Translations under genes and position numbers: made by a program
NCBI GenBank assembly: GCA_037034305.1
Contig: JBAGJY010000016.1
Coordinates: forward strand, 1 to 64,000
Origin: Streptantibioticus_A sp037034305
GTDB taxonomy: Bacteria > Actinomycetota > Actinomycetes > Streptomycetales > Streptomycetaceae
Direction of reading: 5' to 3'
Length of the DNA stretch: 64,000 nt
In this document: piece by piece, positions 36,400 to 46,035 of the stretch
How positions within the stretch are numbered: the stretch's first letter is position 1
Layout of the letters: each line of letters begins with the position of its first letter
The notes under the pieces: model-generated
Told to the model about the DNA's origin: nothing
The model's input: the letters and a program-made list of their open reading frames with translations, nothing else
The model's database searches: none

Positions 36400-36963
36400 T
36401 CATCTGTCGTAGGTCTGGCGGCAGATGCGGTCCGCGGGGCTGTCCGTCGCCCAGCGCCCGTAGGTCTCGCCGAGCCCGCAGACACCGCCGCGCCCGGCCG
36501 GTTGCCCGACCGGCGGCGCCGCCGGTGCCGGGTCGTCGTGATGCGCGGACGGCGGGTGAGGCGGCGGTATCGGCCGCGGCGCGGGACGGGGTGCGGAACG
36601 GGGCGGCAGAGGGGGCGGGGGAGGGGAGGGGGCGGGGGGAGGCCCCAAGTCCTGGGCGGGCGCCCCCCGTTGCCCCGCATCCGCGGGCGTGGCGACACCA
36701 GCGTCTGCGGGCGGGCCGCCTGCCCCCGAGGTGGGCGCCGTCGAAGTGGTGGAGGCGGGGAGGGAGGGGGAGGGGGAAGCCCCCGGAGTCGGCTCGGTGG
36801 TGGCCAGCTCCTCGCGGGCGGGCTCTGGGGCGATCCGCATGAGCGCCGGTAGTCGTGGCGCCGCGGGGCGGTCCGGCGAGTCCGGCCGCTCGGAGACATT
36901 GACGCATCCGGTGAGCAGGGTAACCGCCGCCGCCATGACGACCCCTGCGGAAAATCGGCGCAC
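36400..36963 (-). CDS. Proline-rich secreted lipoprotein of unknown function
   Basis: The 187-residue product begins with a lipoprotein signal (VRRFSAGVVMAAAVTLLTGC). A long Pro/Ala/Ser/Thr linker follows, with poly-proline runs, and a short conserved-looking C-terminus (CGLGETYGRWATDSPADRIC) with two cysteines ends the protein. It is probably a surface-anchored spacer with a small C-terminal domain. GTG 36963 is used as the start at the signal peptide; the upstream frame is composition-driven. No convincing ribosome site was seen. Confidence 0.6.
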   Translation of the reverse strand: MRRFSAGVVMAAAVTLLTGCVNVSERPDSPDRPAAPRLPALMRIAPEPAREELATTEPTPGASPSPSLPASTTSTAPTSGAGGPPADAGVATPADAGQRGAPAQDLGPPPAPSPPPPPLPPRSAPRPAPRPIPPPHPPSAHHDDPAPAAPPVGQPAGRGGVCGLGETYGRWATDSPADRICRQTYDR

Positions 36964-37275
36964 CTGCCCAACTCTGCCCGGGGGCAAGGAGGTTGACCAT
37001 TCCCCGCAGGGGTGATCGGCGCTCGCACCGCCCCACCGGTGGCACTGTCGACGCGCTCGCGGAGGGATCGGCGTGTCCGTCGTCGGCAAGGCCGTGGAAC
37101 CCGCCGTCCCGCCCCGGGCCTCCCGCCCGCCGTCGCCCGTCGCCCGCCGTCCCGTCCCCGCCACCCGCCGCCCGCAGTCACCCGCCGCCCGTCGCCGCCC
37201 CCGTACTACCGCCCGGTAGGACCCATATGCTGCACAGAGGGGAAGCTTCGTACCACCGGACCCGGGAGATCAGCA
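36964..37275. other. Intergenic low-complexity region
   Basis: Between the lipoprotein and oxidoreductase genes lie 312 nt. Around 37095-37205 the sequence is an imperfect CCCGCC/CGTCGC-type tandem. TAGGAC near 37217 may be a -10 of the oxidoreductase gene. No coding frame is convincing. Confidence 0.4.
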
Positions 37276-38202
37276 GTGTCATCCTCTGGCAGGCCGCTCA
37301 AGGTCGGCGTCATCGGCCTCGGTGACATAGCGCAGAAGGCCTATCTGCCGGTGCTCACCGCGCTGCCCGGCGTCGATCCGCATCTGCACACCCGTAGCCG
37401 TGCCACGCTCGACCGCATCGGCGACAGCCACCGCATCCCGGCCGACCACCGGCACACCGAACTGCGCGCCCTCATCGACCAGGGCCTCGACGCCGCCTTC
37501 GTGCACGCCCCCACCGCGGTGCACGCCGAGATCGCCGGAACGCTGATCGACGCCGGGGTCCCGGTCTACGTCGACAAGCCGCTGGCCGACGACCACGCGG
37601 GCGCCGAAGCGCTGGTGCGGCGCGCCGAGCAGCGCGGGGTGAGTCTGATGACCGGCTTCAACCGCCGCTACGCGCCCGCCTACGCGCAGTGTCTGGACCA
37701 TCCGCGCGACCTGATCGTGTTGCAGAAGAACCGGGTCGGACTCGCCGCGCAGCCGCGGGAGTTCGTCTTCGACGACTTCATCCACGTGGTCGACACCCTG
37801 CGCTTCCTGGCCCCCGGCACGGTCGAGCACATCGACATCCGCACCAGGTCGCAGGGCGGCCTGCTGCACCATGTGGTGCTGCAACTGTCCGGCGACGGGT
37901 TCACCGCGCTCGGCATCATGAACCGGATGAGCGGCTCCAGCGAGGAGATCCTTGAGGTGATGGGCCAGGACACCAAGCGTCAGGTGACCAACCTCGCGGA
38001 GATCATCGACCACAAGGGGCAGCCGAGCCTGCGCCGGCGCGGTGACTGGGTGCCGGTGGCCCGCCAGCGCGGCATCGAGCAGATCACCCTCGCCTTCCTG
38101 GACGCGGTGCGCACCGGGAAGGTGCTCAGTGCCCAGGACGACCTGGTGACCCATGAGTTGTGCGAGCGGGTCGTCAACGCCGCGCTGCGGCAGGCCTCCT
38201 GA
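37276..38202 (+). CDS. Gfo/Idh/MocA family oxidoreductase
   Basis: The 308-residue NAD(P)-dependent enzyme has an N-terminal Rossmann motif (LKVGVIGLGDIAQKAYLPVL), the family's VDKPLADD lysine motif and MTGFNRRYAPAY. It is shorter than sugar-dehydrogenase members because the C-terminal beta-sheet domain is reduced. The substrate is not deducible. The GTG at 37276 has GGGAG upstream. It overlaps the convergent lnt gene by 29 nt. Confidence 0.85.
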   Translation: MSSSGRPLKVGVIGLGDIAQKAYLPVLTALPGVDPHLHTRSRATLDRIGDSHRIPADHRHTELRALIDQGLDAAFVHAPTAVHAEIAGTLIDAGVPVYVDKPLADDHAGAEALVRRAEQRGVSLMTGFNRRYAPAYAQCLDHPRDLIVLQKNRVGLAAQPREFVFDDFIHVVDTLRFLAPGTVEHIDIRTRSQGGLLHHVVLQLSGDGFTALGIMNRMSGSSEEILEVMGQDTKRQVTNLAEIIDHKGQPSLRRRGDWVPVARQRGIEQITLAFLDAVRTGKVLSAQDDLVTHELCERVVNAALRQAS

Positions 38203-39763
38203 CCGCCCGGTATCCCTCGTGGCAGGCGCTGAGCACCAGCAGGCCCACGGACAGCTCGATCACCCAGTCGCCCCACCGGTCGTAGGGGCTGCGGCCGTTG
38301 GACAGCGGCACGGTGTAGACGCGGGCGGTGCTGCTCGACGTGCTGAGCCAGGGGCCGACCTTGGCGCCGCGCGCGTCGTAGACCGCGCTGATGCCGGTGA
38401 GCGTGGCGTGCACCATGGGCCGCCAGGTCTCCGCCGCACGCAGCGCCGCCAGTGAGGCGTGCTGGGCCGGTGCCCAACTGTCCTGGAACGTGGAGGTGGA
38501 GGACTGCGCGACCAGCAACTGGGCGCCCATGTCGGACAGATGGCGGCTCATGTCAGGGAAGGCCGTCTCGAAGCAGATCAGCGGGCCGACGCGGAGCGCG
38601 CCGACGTCCATCACCACCTGGTGGGTGCCGCGGTGCCGGTTGACGCTGGCGGCCTTGCCGACCTTGGTGGCCCAGCCGAGTACCGAGCGCAGCGGGATGT
38701 ACTCGCCGAACGGCACCAGTCGCATCTTGTCGTAGCTCTGCCCGGTCGGGCCGCCCGGACCCACCAGTACGGACGTCTTGTAGATGCCGCGTCCGTCGGC
38801 GCGTTGCGCGTCCACGTTGACCAGCAGGTCGGCGCCGACCTGCCTGGACAGGGCGGCCAGCCGGGTGCCCAGCGCCGGGTGCGCGGTCAGGTCGAAGCCG
38901 ACGCTGCTCTCGCCCCAGACCACGAGGTCGGGATGTGTCCCGGTCAGCCGGGAGGTGAGTTGCGCGCTGCGGTCGAACCGGGCCATGGGGTTCTCGATCA
39001 CTCCCGGTTGCACCACCGCGATCCGTACGCTGCCGGTGCGCGGCGCGGCGGGAACCCAGAACCACACCGCCGTACCGCCCAGCGCCACGGCCAGCAGCGC
39101 CGCGACTGCCGCCTGCCGCGCCGAGGGCACCGCGATCAGCACCGCGGCCGCGGTGTTGACCGCCACCAGCAGGAAGCTCAGCAGCCATACGCCGCCCACG
39201 GAGGCCAGTCGCAGCGCGGCCGGTACCTGCCACTGGCTGGCCCCCAGAAGTCCCCAGGGGCCGCCGAGGTACTGCCAGGAGCGGACGATCTCGGCCAGCA
39301 GCCAGGCGGACGGCAGCAGCACCAGCGCCGAAAGCACGCTGCCGAGCCCGGGTGTCCCGCCGAGCAGCCGCTGGGTCAGCCAGCCCCAGGGCAGCCACGC
39401 CAGCCCGAGCAGCGCCGCGATGACCACGATGAACGCGCTGAGGCTGGGCAGCAGCCAGTGGTGCACGGCGAGCATGAATCCGGTGCCGCCCAGCCAGCCG
39501 TCAAGCGCCCCCCGGCGCCGGGTGGGCGCCGAGCGCGTCAGCAGGGTGAGCGGTACCAGGGCGACGTAGGCCAGCCACCACAGTGCGGGCGTCGGGAAGG
39601 CGAGGGCGGGCAGTGCTCCGGCGGCGACGGCGGCGGCCCCGCGCCACCAGGGGGAGGCGAGCGAGGGCCGGTGGCGAGCGGCGTCCCGGGGCGGCATGTC
39701 CTGGCGCCGCGTCGCGCCGGGGCTGCGGTGGCGGGGCTTGGTGAGCTTCGGGACGGTGGTCAC
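38174..39763 (-). CDS. lnt: Apolipoprotein N-acyltransferase
   Basis: The 529-residue membrane enzyme has about six N-terminal helices and a nitrilase-like extracytoplasmic domain with the catalytic triad E285 (VVWGESS), K346 (YDKMRLVPFGEY) and C397 (ICFETAF). It N-acylates the lipid-modified cysteine of lipoproteins, of which this window encodes several. GTG 39763 is kept as start although the ribosome site is weak; ATG at residue 23 is an alternative. Confidence 0.9.
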   Translation of the reverse strand: MTTVPKLTKPRHRSPGATRRQDMPPRDAARHRPSLASPWWRGAAAVAAGALPALAFPTPALWWLAYVALVPLTLLTRSAPTRRRGALDGWLGGTGFMLAVHHWLLPSLSAFIVVIAALLGLAWLPWGWLTQRLLGGTPGLGSVLSALVLLPSAWLLAEIVRSWQYLGGPWGLLGASQWQVPAALRLASVGGVWLLSFLLVAVNTAAAVLIAVPSARQAAVAALLAVALGGTAVWFWVPAAPRTGSVRIAVVQPGVIENPMARFDRSAQLTSRLTGTHPDLVVWGESSVGFDLTAHPALGTRLAALSRQVGADLLVNVDAQRADGRGIYKTSVLVGPGGPTGQSYDKMRLVPFGEYIPLRSVLGWATKVGKAASVNRHRGTHQVVMDVGALRVGPLICFETAFPDMSRHLSDMGAQLLVAQSSTSTFQDSWAPAQHASLAALRAAETWRPMVHATLTGISAVYDARGAKVGPWLSTSSSTARVYTVPLSNGRSPYDRWGDWVIELSVGLLVLSACHEGYRAVRRPAAARR

Positions 39764-39862
39764 CTTCGTAGACTTCCCCAGGTCGGCTCGGCGGCAACCG
39801 GAAGGCGGCGTTACGGATCGGCGAGTGCCGGGTCGAATCGACGGCTCGGTGGAGGGCCGGGG

Positions 39863-41428
39863 TCAGCCCTCGCCCAGTCTGGCTTCCTCCAGGTCGAGGC
39901 GGCGTTGGATGCGCCGCCGGGTGGTGTCGCTGATCCGGTTGATGTCGTACAGCCGCCGCAGCTCGGCGGCCTCGACCGCTATGACGTCGATACGCAACTG
40001 ACGATACGCGTCCGCCGTCGCGCGGTCCTGTTCCTCTTCGCCGAGCCGTTCGCGGGCGTGTTCCAGTTGGGAGCGCAGGGTGCGGCGCAGCCGCTCCACC
40101 ACCACTTCGGGCACCGCCTCCAGTTCGGCGATCTGCTCCAGGTGCCGCAGTCCGGCGCCGAGCACCAGGTGCTGGGCCCGCGCCTCCTCGCGCAGGGTGT
40201 GCGCGGGCTCCATGGCGATTCCGGAGCGCCGCACCAGCGGGGCGAGGGTGAAGCCCTGGGTGATCAGCGTGATCACCACCACCGAGGTGGCCAGCACCAG
40301 CACCAGCGGCCGGTGCGGCAGCGCGGCCCCGTGCGCGGTGGTCAGCGGGATGGACAGCGCCGCGGCCAGCGGCACCACGCCCCGCGCCCCCGCCCAGGAG
40401 GCGACCGCGGCCACCCGCGCCGAGCCGCCGCCCGCGTCGCCGTCCTTGCGGTGCAGTGCGGCCGACAGCGGGAACACCCACAGCATCCGCACCGTCATCA
40501 AGGTGACCGCCACCGCCAGTGCCTGTAGCGGCCACCAGCGGTCGGCGCCGCTCAAGTCCCTTATCAGGCTGGGCAGTTCCAGCCCTATGAGGCTGAACAC
40601 CACGCTCTCCAGCAGGAACACCACCGTGCCGTAGACCGCGTGCAGCTGAAGCCTTGTCGGCGCCGATGTCAGCCGGTGCCCACCGCCGCCCAGCAGCACC
40701 CCGCACACCACCACCGCCGTCACACCGGAGGTGTGCGCGCCCTCGGCGAGCACGTACGCCGAGTACGGGGTCACCAGCGCGATCACCGTCTCCAGCACGG
40801 GATCCTCGGTGCGCCGCCGGATCAGCGCCACCGCACCGGCCACCGCGGCCCCGAGCATCGCCCCGCCTCCGGCGAGCAGGGCGAACTGGCCGCCCGCCGC
40901 CTGCCAGGTCACCGCGCTGGAGGCCACCGCGACGCTGACCGCGACCCGGAACAGCACCAGGGACGTCGCGTCGTTGAACAGGCTCTCGGCCTGCACCAGC
41001 ACCTGGACCCGCGGCGGCAGCGAGAGCCGCCGCCCCAACGCGGTCACCGCCACCGGGTCGGTACTGGCCAGCACCGCGCCCAGGACGAAGGCCATCGACA
41101 GCGGCAGCGGGGTGAACGCCGCCGCGACCGCGCCGACCGCGGCGGCGGAGAACAGCACCAGGCCGACCGCCAGCACCGCCACCGGCCGCCAGACCGCCTT
41201 GAGCTCGCGCCAGGACATCTCCTCGGCGGACGCGTACAGCAGCGGCGGCAGCACCACCAGGCCGATGGCGTCGGGCGTCACCTTGATCTGCGGCACTCCG
41301 GGGAGCAGCGCCACACCGAGCCCGGCCACCACCAGCAGTGAGGGGGCGGGGATGCTCCAGCGCCTCGCGCCGGTCGCCACCACGGTGGCGAGAACCACCA
41401 GGAACAGGACCGTTCCGACACTGTGCAC
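39863..41428 (-). CDS. CPA1-family Na+/H+ antiporter
   Basis: The 521-residue protein has about twelve helices and the CPA1 core AVLASTDPVAVTALGRRLSL plus ESLFNDATSLVLFR, containing the conserved Asp pair. A hydrophilic C-terminal tail of about 110 residues (AQHLVLGAGLRHLEQIAELE onward) is coiled-coil-like and probably regulatory. It exchanges sodium or potassium for protons. It is divergent from kdpDE across 292 nt, suggesting linked cation control. Confidence 0.88.
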   Translation of the reverse strand: MHSVGTVLFLVVLATVVATGARRWSIPAPSLLVVAGLGVALLPGVPQIKVTPDAIGLVVLPPLLYASAEEMSWRELKAVWRPVAVLAVGLVLFSAAAVGAVAAAFTPLPLSMAFVLGAVLASTDPVAVTALGRRLSLPPRVQVLVQAESLFNDATSLVLFRVAVSVAVASSAVTWQAAGGQFALLAGGGAMLGAAVAGAVALIRRRTEDPVLETVIALVTPYSAYVLAEGAHTSGVTAVVVCGVLLGGGGHRLTSAPTRLQLHAVYGTVVFLLESVVFSLIGLELPSLIRDLSGADRWWPLQALAVAVTLMTVRMLWVFPLSAALHRKDGDAGGGSARVAAVASWAGARGVVPLAAALSIPLTTAHGAALPHRPLVLVLATSVVVITLITQGFTLAPLVRRSGIAMEPAHTLREEARAQHLVLGAGLRHLEQIAELEAVPEVVVERLRRTLRSQLEHARERLGEEEQDRATADAYRQLRIDVIAVEAAELRRLYDINRISDTTRRRIQRRLDLEEARLGEG

Positions 41429-41720
41429 GCCTTCGCTCCCCGATCGAGATTTCGGGACTTTCCGCCCCGGCCGACCAGACTTCCCGGCGCACCGCGCATC
41501 ACCCTATCGGCCGAATCGCGTCAAGGCACCGTCAAGGAGTCACGTGATCGTGTAAGGACCCCGCTAACGGTCTCAGGGGTGGGCGTTCCCGGGCCGCACG
41601 CTACGAACCACGGGGCAGCACGCTGTGAGTGCCAGCGCAATCCGGCCCTCCCGCGCGGCACGATGCCTGACCAGCCAAGGGCGGCGACGACGCCCGACAA
41701 CACAAAAGGAGGGGCTCCCG
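41429..41720. other. kdpD leader/divergent region
   Basis: The 292 nt upstream of kdpD contain stem-forming sequences (for example GCACGCTGTGAGTGC within 41619-41637) and the ribosome site at 41708. No gene is evident. A structured leader is possible but I cannot assign a riboswitch class. Confidence 0.4.
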
Positions 41721-44231
41721 GTGGTGCACAGCGCCGTCCCACCCGGCACGCTGAAGGTCTTCCTCGGTGCGGCGCCCGGAGTGGGCAAGACCTACCGGAT
41801 GCTGGACGAAGGACGGCGCCGCGCCGGACGCGGCAAGGACGTGGTGGTGGCGCTCGCCGAGTGCCACCACCGTCCGCACACCGAGGCGATGCTGGACGGC
41901 CTGGAGGTCGTTCCCAGGGCCCAACGCGCCTACCAGGGCACCGATTTCACCGAGCTGGACCTGGCAGCCGTGCTGGAGCGTCGCCCCGAGGTCGCCCTGA
42001 TCGACGAGATGGCGCACACCAACGTGCCCGGCGGGCGCAACGCCAAACGCTGGCAGGACATCGAGGAACTGCTGGCCGCCGGGATCGACGTGGTGACCAC
42101 CCTCAACATCCAGCATCTGGAGTCGCTCAACGACGTCGTACAGAAGATCACCGGCGTGCCGCAGCGGGAGACGGTGCCCGACGAGATCGTCCGGCGTGCC
42201 GGGCAGATCGAACTGGTCGACATCCCCGCCGAGGGGCTGCGCCGCCGGATGGCGCACGGCAACATCTACCCGCCGGAGAAGATCGACGCCGCGCTCTCGC
42301 ACTACTTCCGCATCGGCAATCTGACCGCGCTGCGCGAGCTGGCGCTGCTGTGGGTGGCCGGACGGGTGGACGAGGCGCTGCAGAAGTACCGCTACGAGCA
42401 CCGCATCGGCAGGGTGTGGGAGACCCGGGAGCGGGTGGTCGTGGCGCTCACGGGCGGCTCGGAAGGAGAAACGCTCATTCGCAGGGCCGCCCGGATCGCC
42501 GCGCGCTCCGCCGGTGGCGATCTGCTCGCCGTCCACGTGGTACGCAGCAGCGGCCTGCCCGACTCCTCCCCGGTCGCGTTGGCCGGGCAGCGGCAGCTGG
42601 TGGAGAGCCTGGGCGGTACCTTCCACTCGGTCGTCGGCGACCATGTGCCCACCGCGCTGCTGGAGTTCGCGCGCGCCGAGAACGCCACCCAGCTCGTCGT
42701 CGGAACCAGCCGCCGCAGTCGGCTGCGCCGTCTGCTGGCCGAACGCGGCGTGGGCGAGACCACCGTGGAGCTGTCCGGCGACATCGATGTCCACATGGTC
42801 ACCCACGAACGGGCGGGTGGCGGGCGGCTGTTGCCGCTTCCCGGGAACTCGCTGCCGGCCTCCCGGCGGGTGGCCGGACCGGTCGCCGGGATCGTGCTGC
42901 CGGTGCTGCTGACCGTGCTGCTGCGCACCGGCTCACCCGGGCTGCACCTCAACCTCACCAGTGAGACGCTGCTGTTCCTGACCGCCGTGGTCGCGGTGGC
43001 GTGCATCGGTGGAGTGGTCTCCGCCGTGCTCGCCTCGATCAGTGCCTCGCTCCTGCTGAACTACTACTTCATCCCGCCCATCGGCGAGTTCACCATCGCC
43101 GAGCCCAACAACATCCTGGCGCTCACCGCGTTCACCGTGGTCGCGGTCATCGTCGCCGCCATCGTGGACCGCTCGCTGCGGCTGGCCCGGCGCGCGGCCA
43201 ACGCCACCGCCGAAGCCGAGACGCTCTCCTCGCTCGCCGGGCACATCCTCCGCGGCGACCAGGCCGTCCGCGCGCTGCTCAACCTGACCCGGGAGACCTT
43301 CGGCATGGAGTCCGCCGCCCTGGTGCGGCGCTCCGCCGACGAGCCCGCCCGCCCAGGAGACGAGGCCGACCTGAGCATCCCGGTCGGCCCGGACGGGCTG
43401 CTGCTGCTCAGGGGGCGAGCCCTGGCCGCCTCCGAGCGCCGCGTGCTGACCGCGTTCGCCGCCCATCTGGCGGCGGCGCTGGAGCGGGCCCGGCTGGCCG
43501 AGGCCGCCGCCGAGGTCGAGCCGGTCAAGGCCGCCGACCGGATGCGCACCGCGCTGCTGGCCGCGGTCAGCCACGATCTGCGCACCCCGCTGGCCAGCGG
43601 CTGGGCCGCGGTCAGCGGGCTGCGCAGCCGGGACGTGGAGTTCAGCGACGAGGACCGCGAGGAACTGCTGGCCACCGCCGAGGAGTCGCTGGCCAAGCTC
43701 AACCGGCTGGTGGACAACCTGCTCGACATGAGCAGGCTCCAGGCCGGGGCGCTCACCCTGCGGCTGCGGCCGACCGCGCCCGCCGAGGTACTGCCGTCGG
43801 CCCTGGACACCCTGCCGGACGGCTCGGTTCCGGTGCTTGCCCCGGGACTTGAGGCAGCGGCCGACGTACTCGCCGACCCGCCGCTGCTGGAACGGGTGCT
43901 GGCCAACCTGGTGGCCAACGCGGTACGGCACTCACCGCCCGGCGAACCCGTCTCGGTCAGCGCCAGCGCGCTCGGGTCCTGGGTGGAGATACGGGTCGTC
44001 GACCGTGGCCCCGGCCTCCAACCCGCCGACCGGGAGCGGGCGTTCGAGCCGTTCCAGCGCATGGGCGACACCGACAACAGCACCGGCCTCGGCCTGGGCC
44101 TGGCACTGTCGCGTGGACTCACCGAGGCGATGGGCGGCACGCTGACCCCGGAGGACACCCCCGGCGGCGGGCTGACCATGGTGGTCTCGCTGCCCGCCGC
44201 ACAGCCGGTCCGGGACGAGGCGAGCGTATGA
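41721..44231 (+). CDS. kdpD: KdpD-type osmosensitive sensor histidine kinase
   Basis: The 836-residue product has in order: the KdpD N-terminal P-loop domain (GAAPGVGKT, 16-24), a Usp-like domain (about 230-360), four membrane helices (about 385-500), a GAF-like domain, and the HisKA/HATPase core with H618 in AVSHDLRTPLASG, plus N-, G1- and G2-box residues. It senses potassium limitation and phosphorylates KdpE. GGAGG at 41708-41712 supports GTG 41721. The stop overlaps the kdpE start (ATGA). No kdpABC pump genes are in this window. Confidence 0.93.
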   Translation: MVHSAVPPGTLKVFLGAAPGVGKTYRMLDEGRRRAGRGKDVVVALAECHHRPHTEAMLDGLEVVPRAQRAYQGTDFTELDLAAVLERRPEVALIDEMAHTNVPGGRNAKRWQDIEELLAAGIDVVTTLNIQHLESLNDVVQKITGVPQRETVPDEIVRRAGQIELVDIPAEGLRRRMAHGNIYPPEKIDAALSHYFRIGNLTALRELALLWVAGRVDEALQKYRYEHRIGRVWETRERVVVALTGGSEGETLIRRAARIAARSAGGDLLAVHVVRSSGLPDSSPVALAGQRQLVESLGGTFHSVVGDHVPTALLEFARAENATQLVVGTSRRSRLRRLLAERGVGETTVELSGDIDVHMVTHERAGGGRLLPLPGNSLPASRRVAGPVAGIVLPVLLTVLLRTGSPGLHLNLTSETLLFLTAVVAVACIGGVVSAVLASISASLLLNYYFIPPIGEFTIAEPNNILALTAFTVVAVIVAAIVDRSLRLARRAANATAEAETLSSLAGHILRGDQAVRALLNLTRETFGMESAALVRRSADEPARPGDEADLSIPVGPDGLLLLRGRALAASERRVLTAFAAHLAAALERARLAEAAAEVEPVKAADRMRTALLAAVSHDLRTPLASGWAAVSGLRSRDVEFSDEDREELLATAEESLAKLNRLVDNLLDMSRLQAGALTLRLRPTAPAEVLPSALDTLPDGSVPVLAPGLEAAADVLADPPLLERVLANLVANAVRHSPPGEPVSVSASALGSWVEIRVVDRGPGLQPADRERAFEPFQRMGDTDNSTGLGLGLALSRGLTEAMGGTLTPEDTPGGGLTMVVSLPAAQPVRDEASV

Positions 44232-44914
44232 GGCGGGTCCTGGTCGTCGACGACGAGCCGCAGATGCTGCGCGCCCTCGGCATCAACCTCAAGGCCCGGC
44301 ACTACGCGGTGGCCACCGCGCCGGACGGCACCACGGCGCTGCGTCTGGCCTCGCGCCGCCCACCGGACGCTGTCGTCCTCGACCTCGGTCTGCCGGACGT
44401 GGACGGGGTCGAGGTGATCGCGGGCCTGCGGGCCTGGAGTTCGGCGCCGATCATCGTGCTGTCCGGGCGCAGCGGACCGGCGGTCACCGTGGAGGCGTTG
44501 GACGCGGGCGCCGACGACTACCTGACGAAACCGTTCTCCATGGATGAGCTGCTGGCCAGGCTGCGCGCCGTACTGCGTCGCCCGGCCACCGCGCCACCGC
44601 GGCGGCAGACGGTGCGGGTGGCTGGTTTCACCGTAGACCTCGACTCGTGCACCGCCGTGCCGGCGTCGGGGAAGGGCGAACCGCTGCACTTCACGCCGAC
44701 CGAGTGGCGGTTACTGGTGCCGCTGCTGTGCAATCCGGGCAGACTGTTGACCGGTACCCAACTGCTGCGCGACGTCTGGGGTCCCGGACGTGAGGACCGC
44801 ACGAACTACCTGCGGATCTACATGTCCGCGCTGCGCCGCAAACTGGAGCCGGATCCGTCCCGCCCCCGGCATCTGATCACCGAGCCGGGGATGGGCTACC
44901 GCTTCGACCCCTGA
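44228..44914 (+). CDS. kdpE: KdpE-type response regulator with an in-frame TTA codon
   Basis: The 228-residue OmpR/PhoB-class regulator has receiver residues D8/D9 (VVDDE), phospho-acceptor D52 (VVLDLGLPD) and K101 (LTKPF), and a winged-helix DNA-binding domain with RTNYLRIYMSALRRKLEPDP. Codon 162 (44711-44713) is TTA, the rare leucine codon read by bldA tRNA in streptomycetes, the only such codon I noticed in any gene here. Expression may therefore be developmentally controlled. It overlaps kdpD by four nt (ATGA). Confidence 0.93.
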   Translation: MRRVLVVDDEPQMLRALGINLKARHYAVATAPDGTTALRLASRRPPDAVVLDLGLPDVDGVEVIAGLRAWSSAPIIVLSGRSGPAVTVEALDAGADDYLTKPFSMDELLARLRAVLRRPATAPPRRQTVRVAGFTVDLDSCTAVPASGKGEPLHFTPTEWRLLVPLLCNPGRLLTGTQLLRDVWGPGREDRTNYLRIYMSALRRKLEPDPSRPRHLITEPGMGYRFDP

Positions 44915-44937
44915 GGGGCGAGCTGTTGGAGGCAGGC

Positions 44938-45345
44938 GTGGTGGTGGCGGTGTTCGCCGCGGTCGCGGGCATCTGCGGGACGGTCGCGGCGCTGGCCGGG
45001 ATCGCCGGACTGCGCGAGGTCCGCCGGGTGCGGCGGTTCGGGGCGCGGGCCCAGGCGCTGGTCAAGCGGGCGCCTGGGGACTTCTCCGGTGAGCCGTGGC
45101 CGCCGCGTCCGCGGCTGCAGTTCGCGACCGCGGACGGGCGGGTGGTCGAGGTGGTCAGCCCCGTGCCGCCCTCGCGGCGGCAGCCGCTCAGGGACGGTTC
45201 GACGGTGCTGGTTTCCTACGATCCCGCCGATCCGCGCACCGTCGTCGTGCATCGGCGGGAGCGGGTGGGGTTGGAGTACGGGTTCATCGCGGCGGGAAGC
45301 GCGCTGGTCCTGGTCTGCGGTGTGCTTCTCGCCTTCGGCGGGTGA
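44938..45345 (+). CDS. DUF3592 membrane protein
   Basis: The 135-residue product has two helices (about 1-20 and 115-133) flanking an extracytoplasmic or cytosolic beta-domain with ARAQALVKRAP and VLVSYDPADPRTVVVHRRER, the DUF3592 pattern. GTG 44938 is preferred over the TTG at 44926 because GGAGG lies at 44928-44932. It follows kdpE by 23 nt and is probably in the same operon; role unknown. Confidence 0.75.
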   Translation: MVVAVFAAVAGICGTVAALAGIAGLREVRRVRRFGARAQALVKRAPGDFSGEPWPPRPRLQFATADGRVVEVVSPVPPSRRQPLRDGSTVLVSYDPADPRTVVVHRRERVGLEYGFIAAGSALVLVCGVLLAFGG

Positions 45346-45378
45346 CCTGGTTCCTCCCGCCCGCCCAACCGTTGCCGT

Positions 45379-46035
45379 CTAGCGCGGGCTTGGGACCAGT
45401 GAGCGCAGCAGCTCCGGGCCCGCTTCCTCCAGCGACGGCAGTACCGTGCGGCCCGGGGCCGCCTCGATCGGTACCGCCGACGGTACGGCCAGGACCTGGC
45501 AGCCCGCCGCCTCCGCCGAGGCCACGCCGGTCGGGGTGTCCTCCACGGCCACGCAGCGCGCCGGGTCCACGCCGAGCTGCCGGGCCGCGGCCAGGTACGG
45601 ATCCGGGGCGGGCTTGGTGCGCGTGGTGTCGTCCGCCGAGACCGTCACCGTGAACCGGTCACGGCCCAGCGCCCGCAGCACCATGTCCACCACCCGGCGC
45701 GGCGAGGCCGACACCAAGGCGGTGGTCAGCCGCTGCGCCCGTAGCGCGTCCAGCAGCGCCAGGGCGCCGGGGCGCGGCCTGATGTCGCGTTCGACCAGCT
45801 CCGCGAAACGGCCGTCCAGCTCCGCGACCAGCGCGGCGCGTTCGCGGCCGGTGCCGGTGACGTGCAGCAGGTGGTCCGCGGTGTGTTCCACCGGGCGGCC
45901 CAGCACGTCGGGCAGGTCCCGCTCGGACAACCGGTAGCCGAGGTCGGACGCGGTGTCGGCGACCGCCTGCCACCACACGTCCTCGGTGTCCACCAGGGTG
46001 CCGTCCATGTCGAAGAGAACCGCTGCCAGGGTCAT
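45379..46035 (-). CDS. HAD-superfamily phosphatase (beta-phosphoglucomutase-like)
   Basis: The 218-residue HAD hydrolase has motif I DMDGTLVDT (D9, D11), motif II VSAS, motif III lysine in TTRTKPAPDPYL and motif IV VEDTPTGVASAEAAG. The four-helix cap places it with beta-PGM/phosphatase subclass IA. It is the last gene of a five-gene importer operon and its start shares ATGA with the transporter ATPase stop. This implies that the imported substrate is phosphorylated or becomes so; its identity is unknown. Confidence 0.85.
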   Translation of the reverse strand: MTLAAVLFDMDGTLVDTEDVWWQAVADTASDLGYRLSERDLPDVLGRPVEHTADHLLHVTGTGRERAALVAELDGRFAELVERDIRPRPGALALLDALRAQRLTTALVSASPRRVVDMVLRALGRDRFTVTVSADDTTRTKPAPDPYLAAARQLGVDPARCVAVEDTPTGVASAEAAGCQVLAVPSAVPIEAAPGRTVLPSLEEAGPELLRSLVPSPR

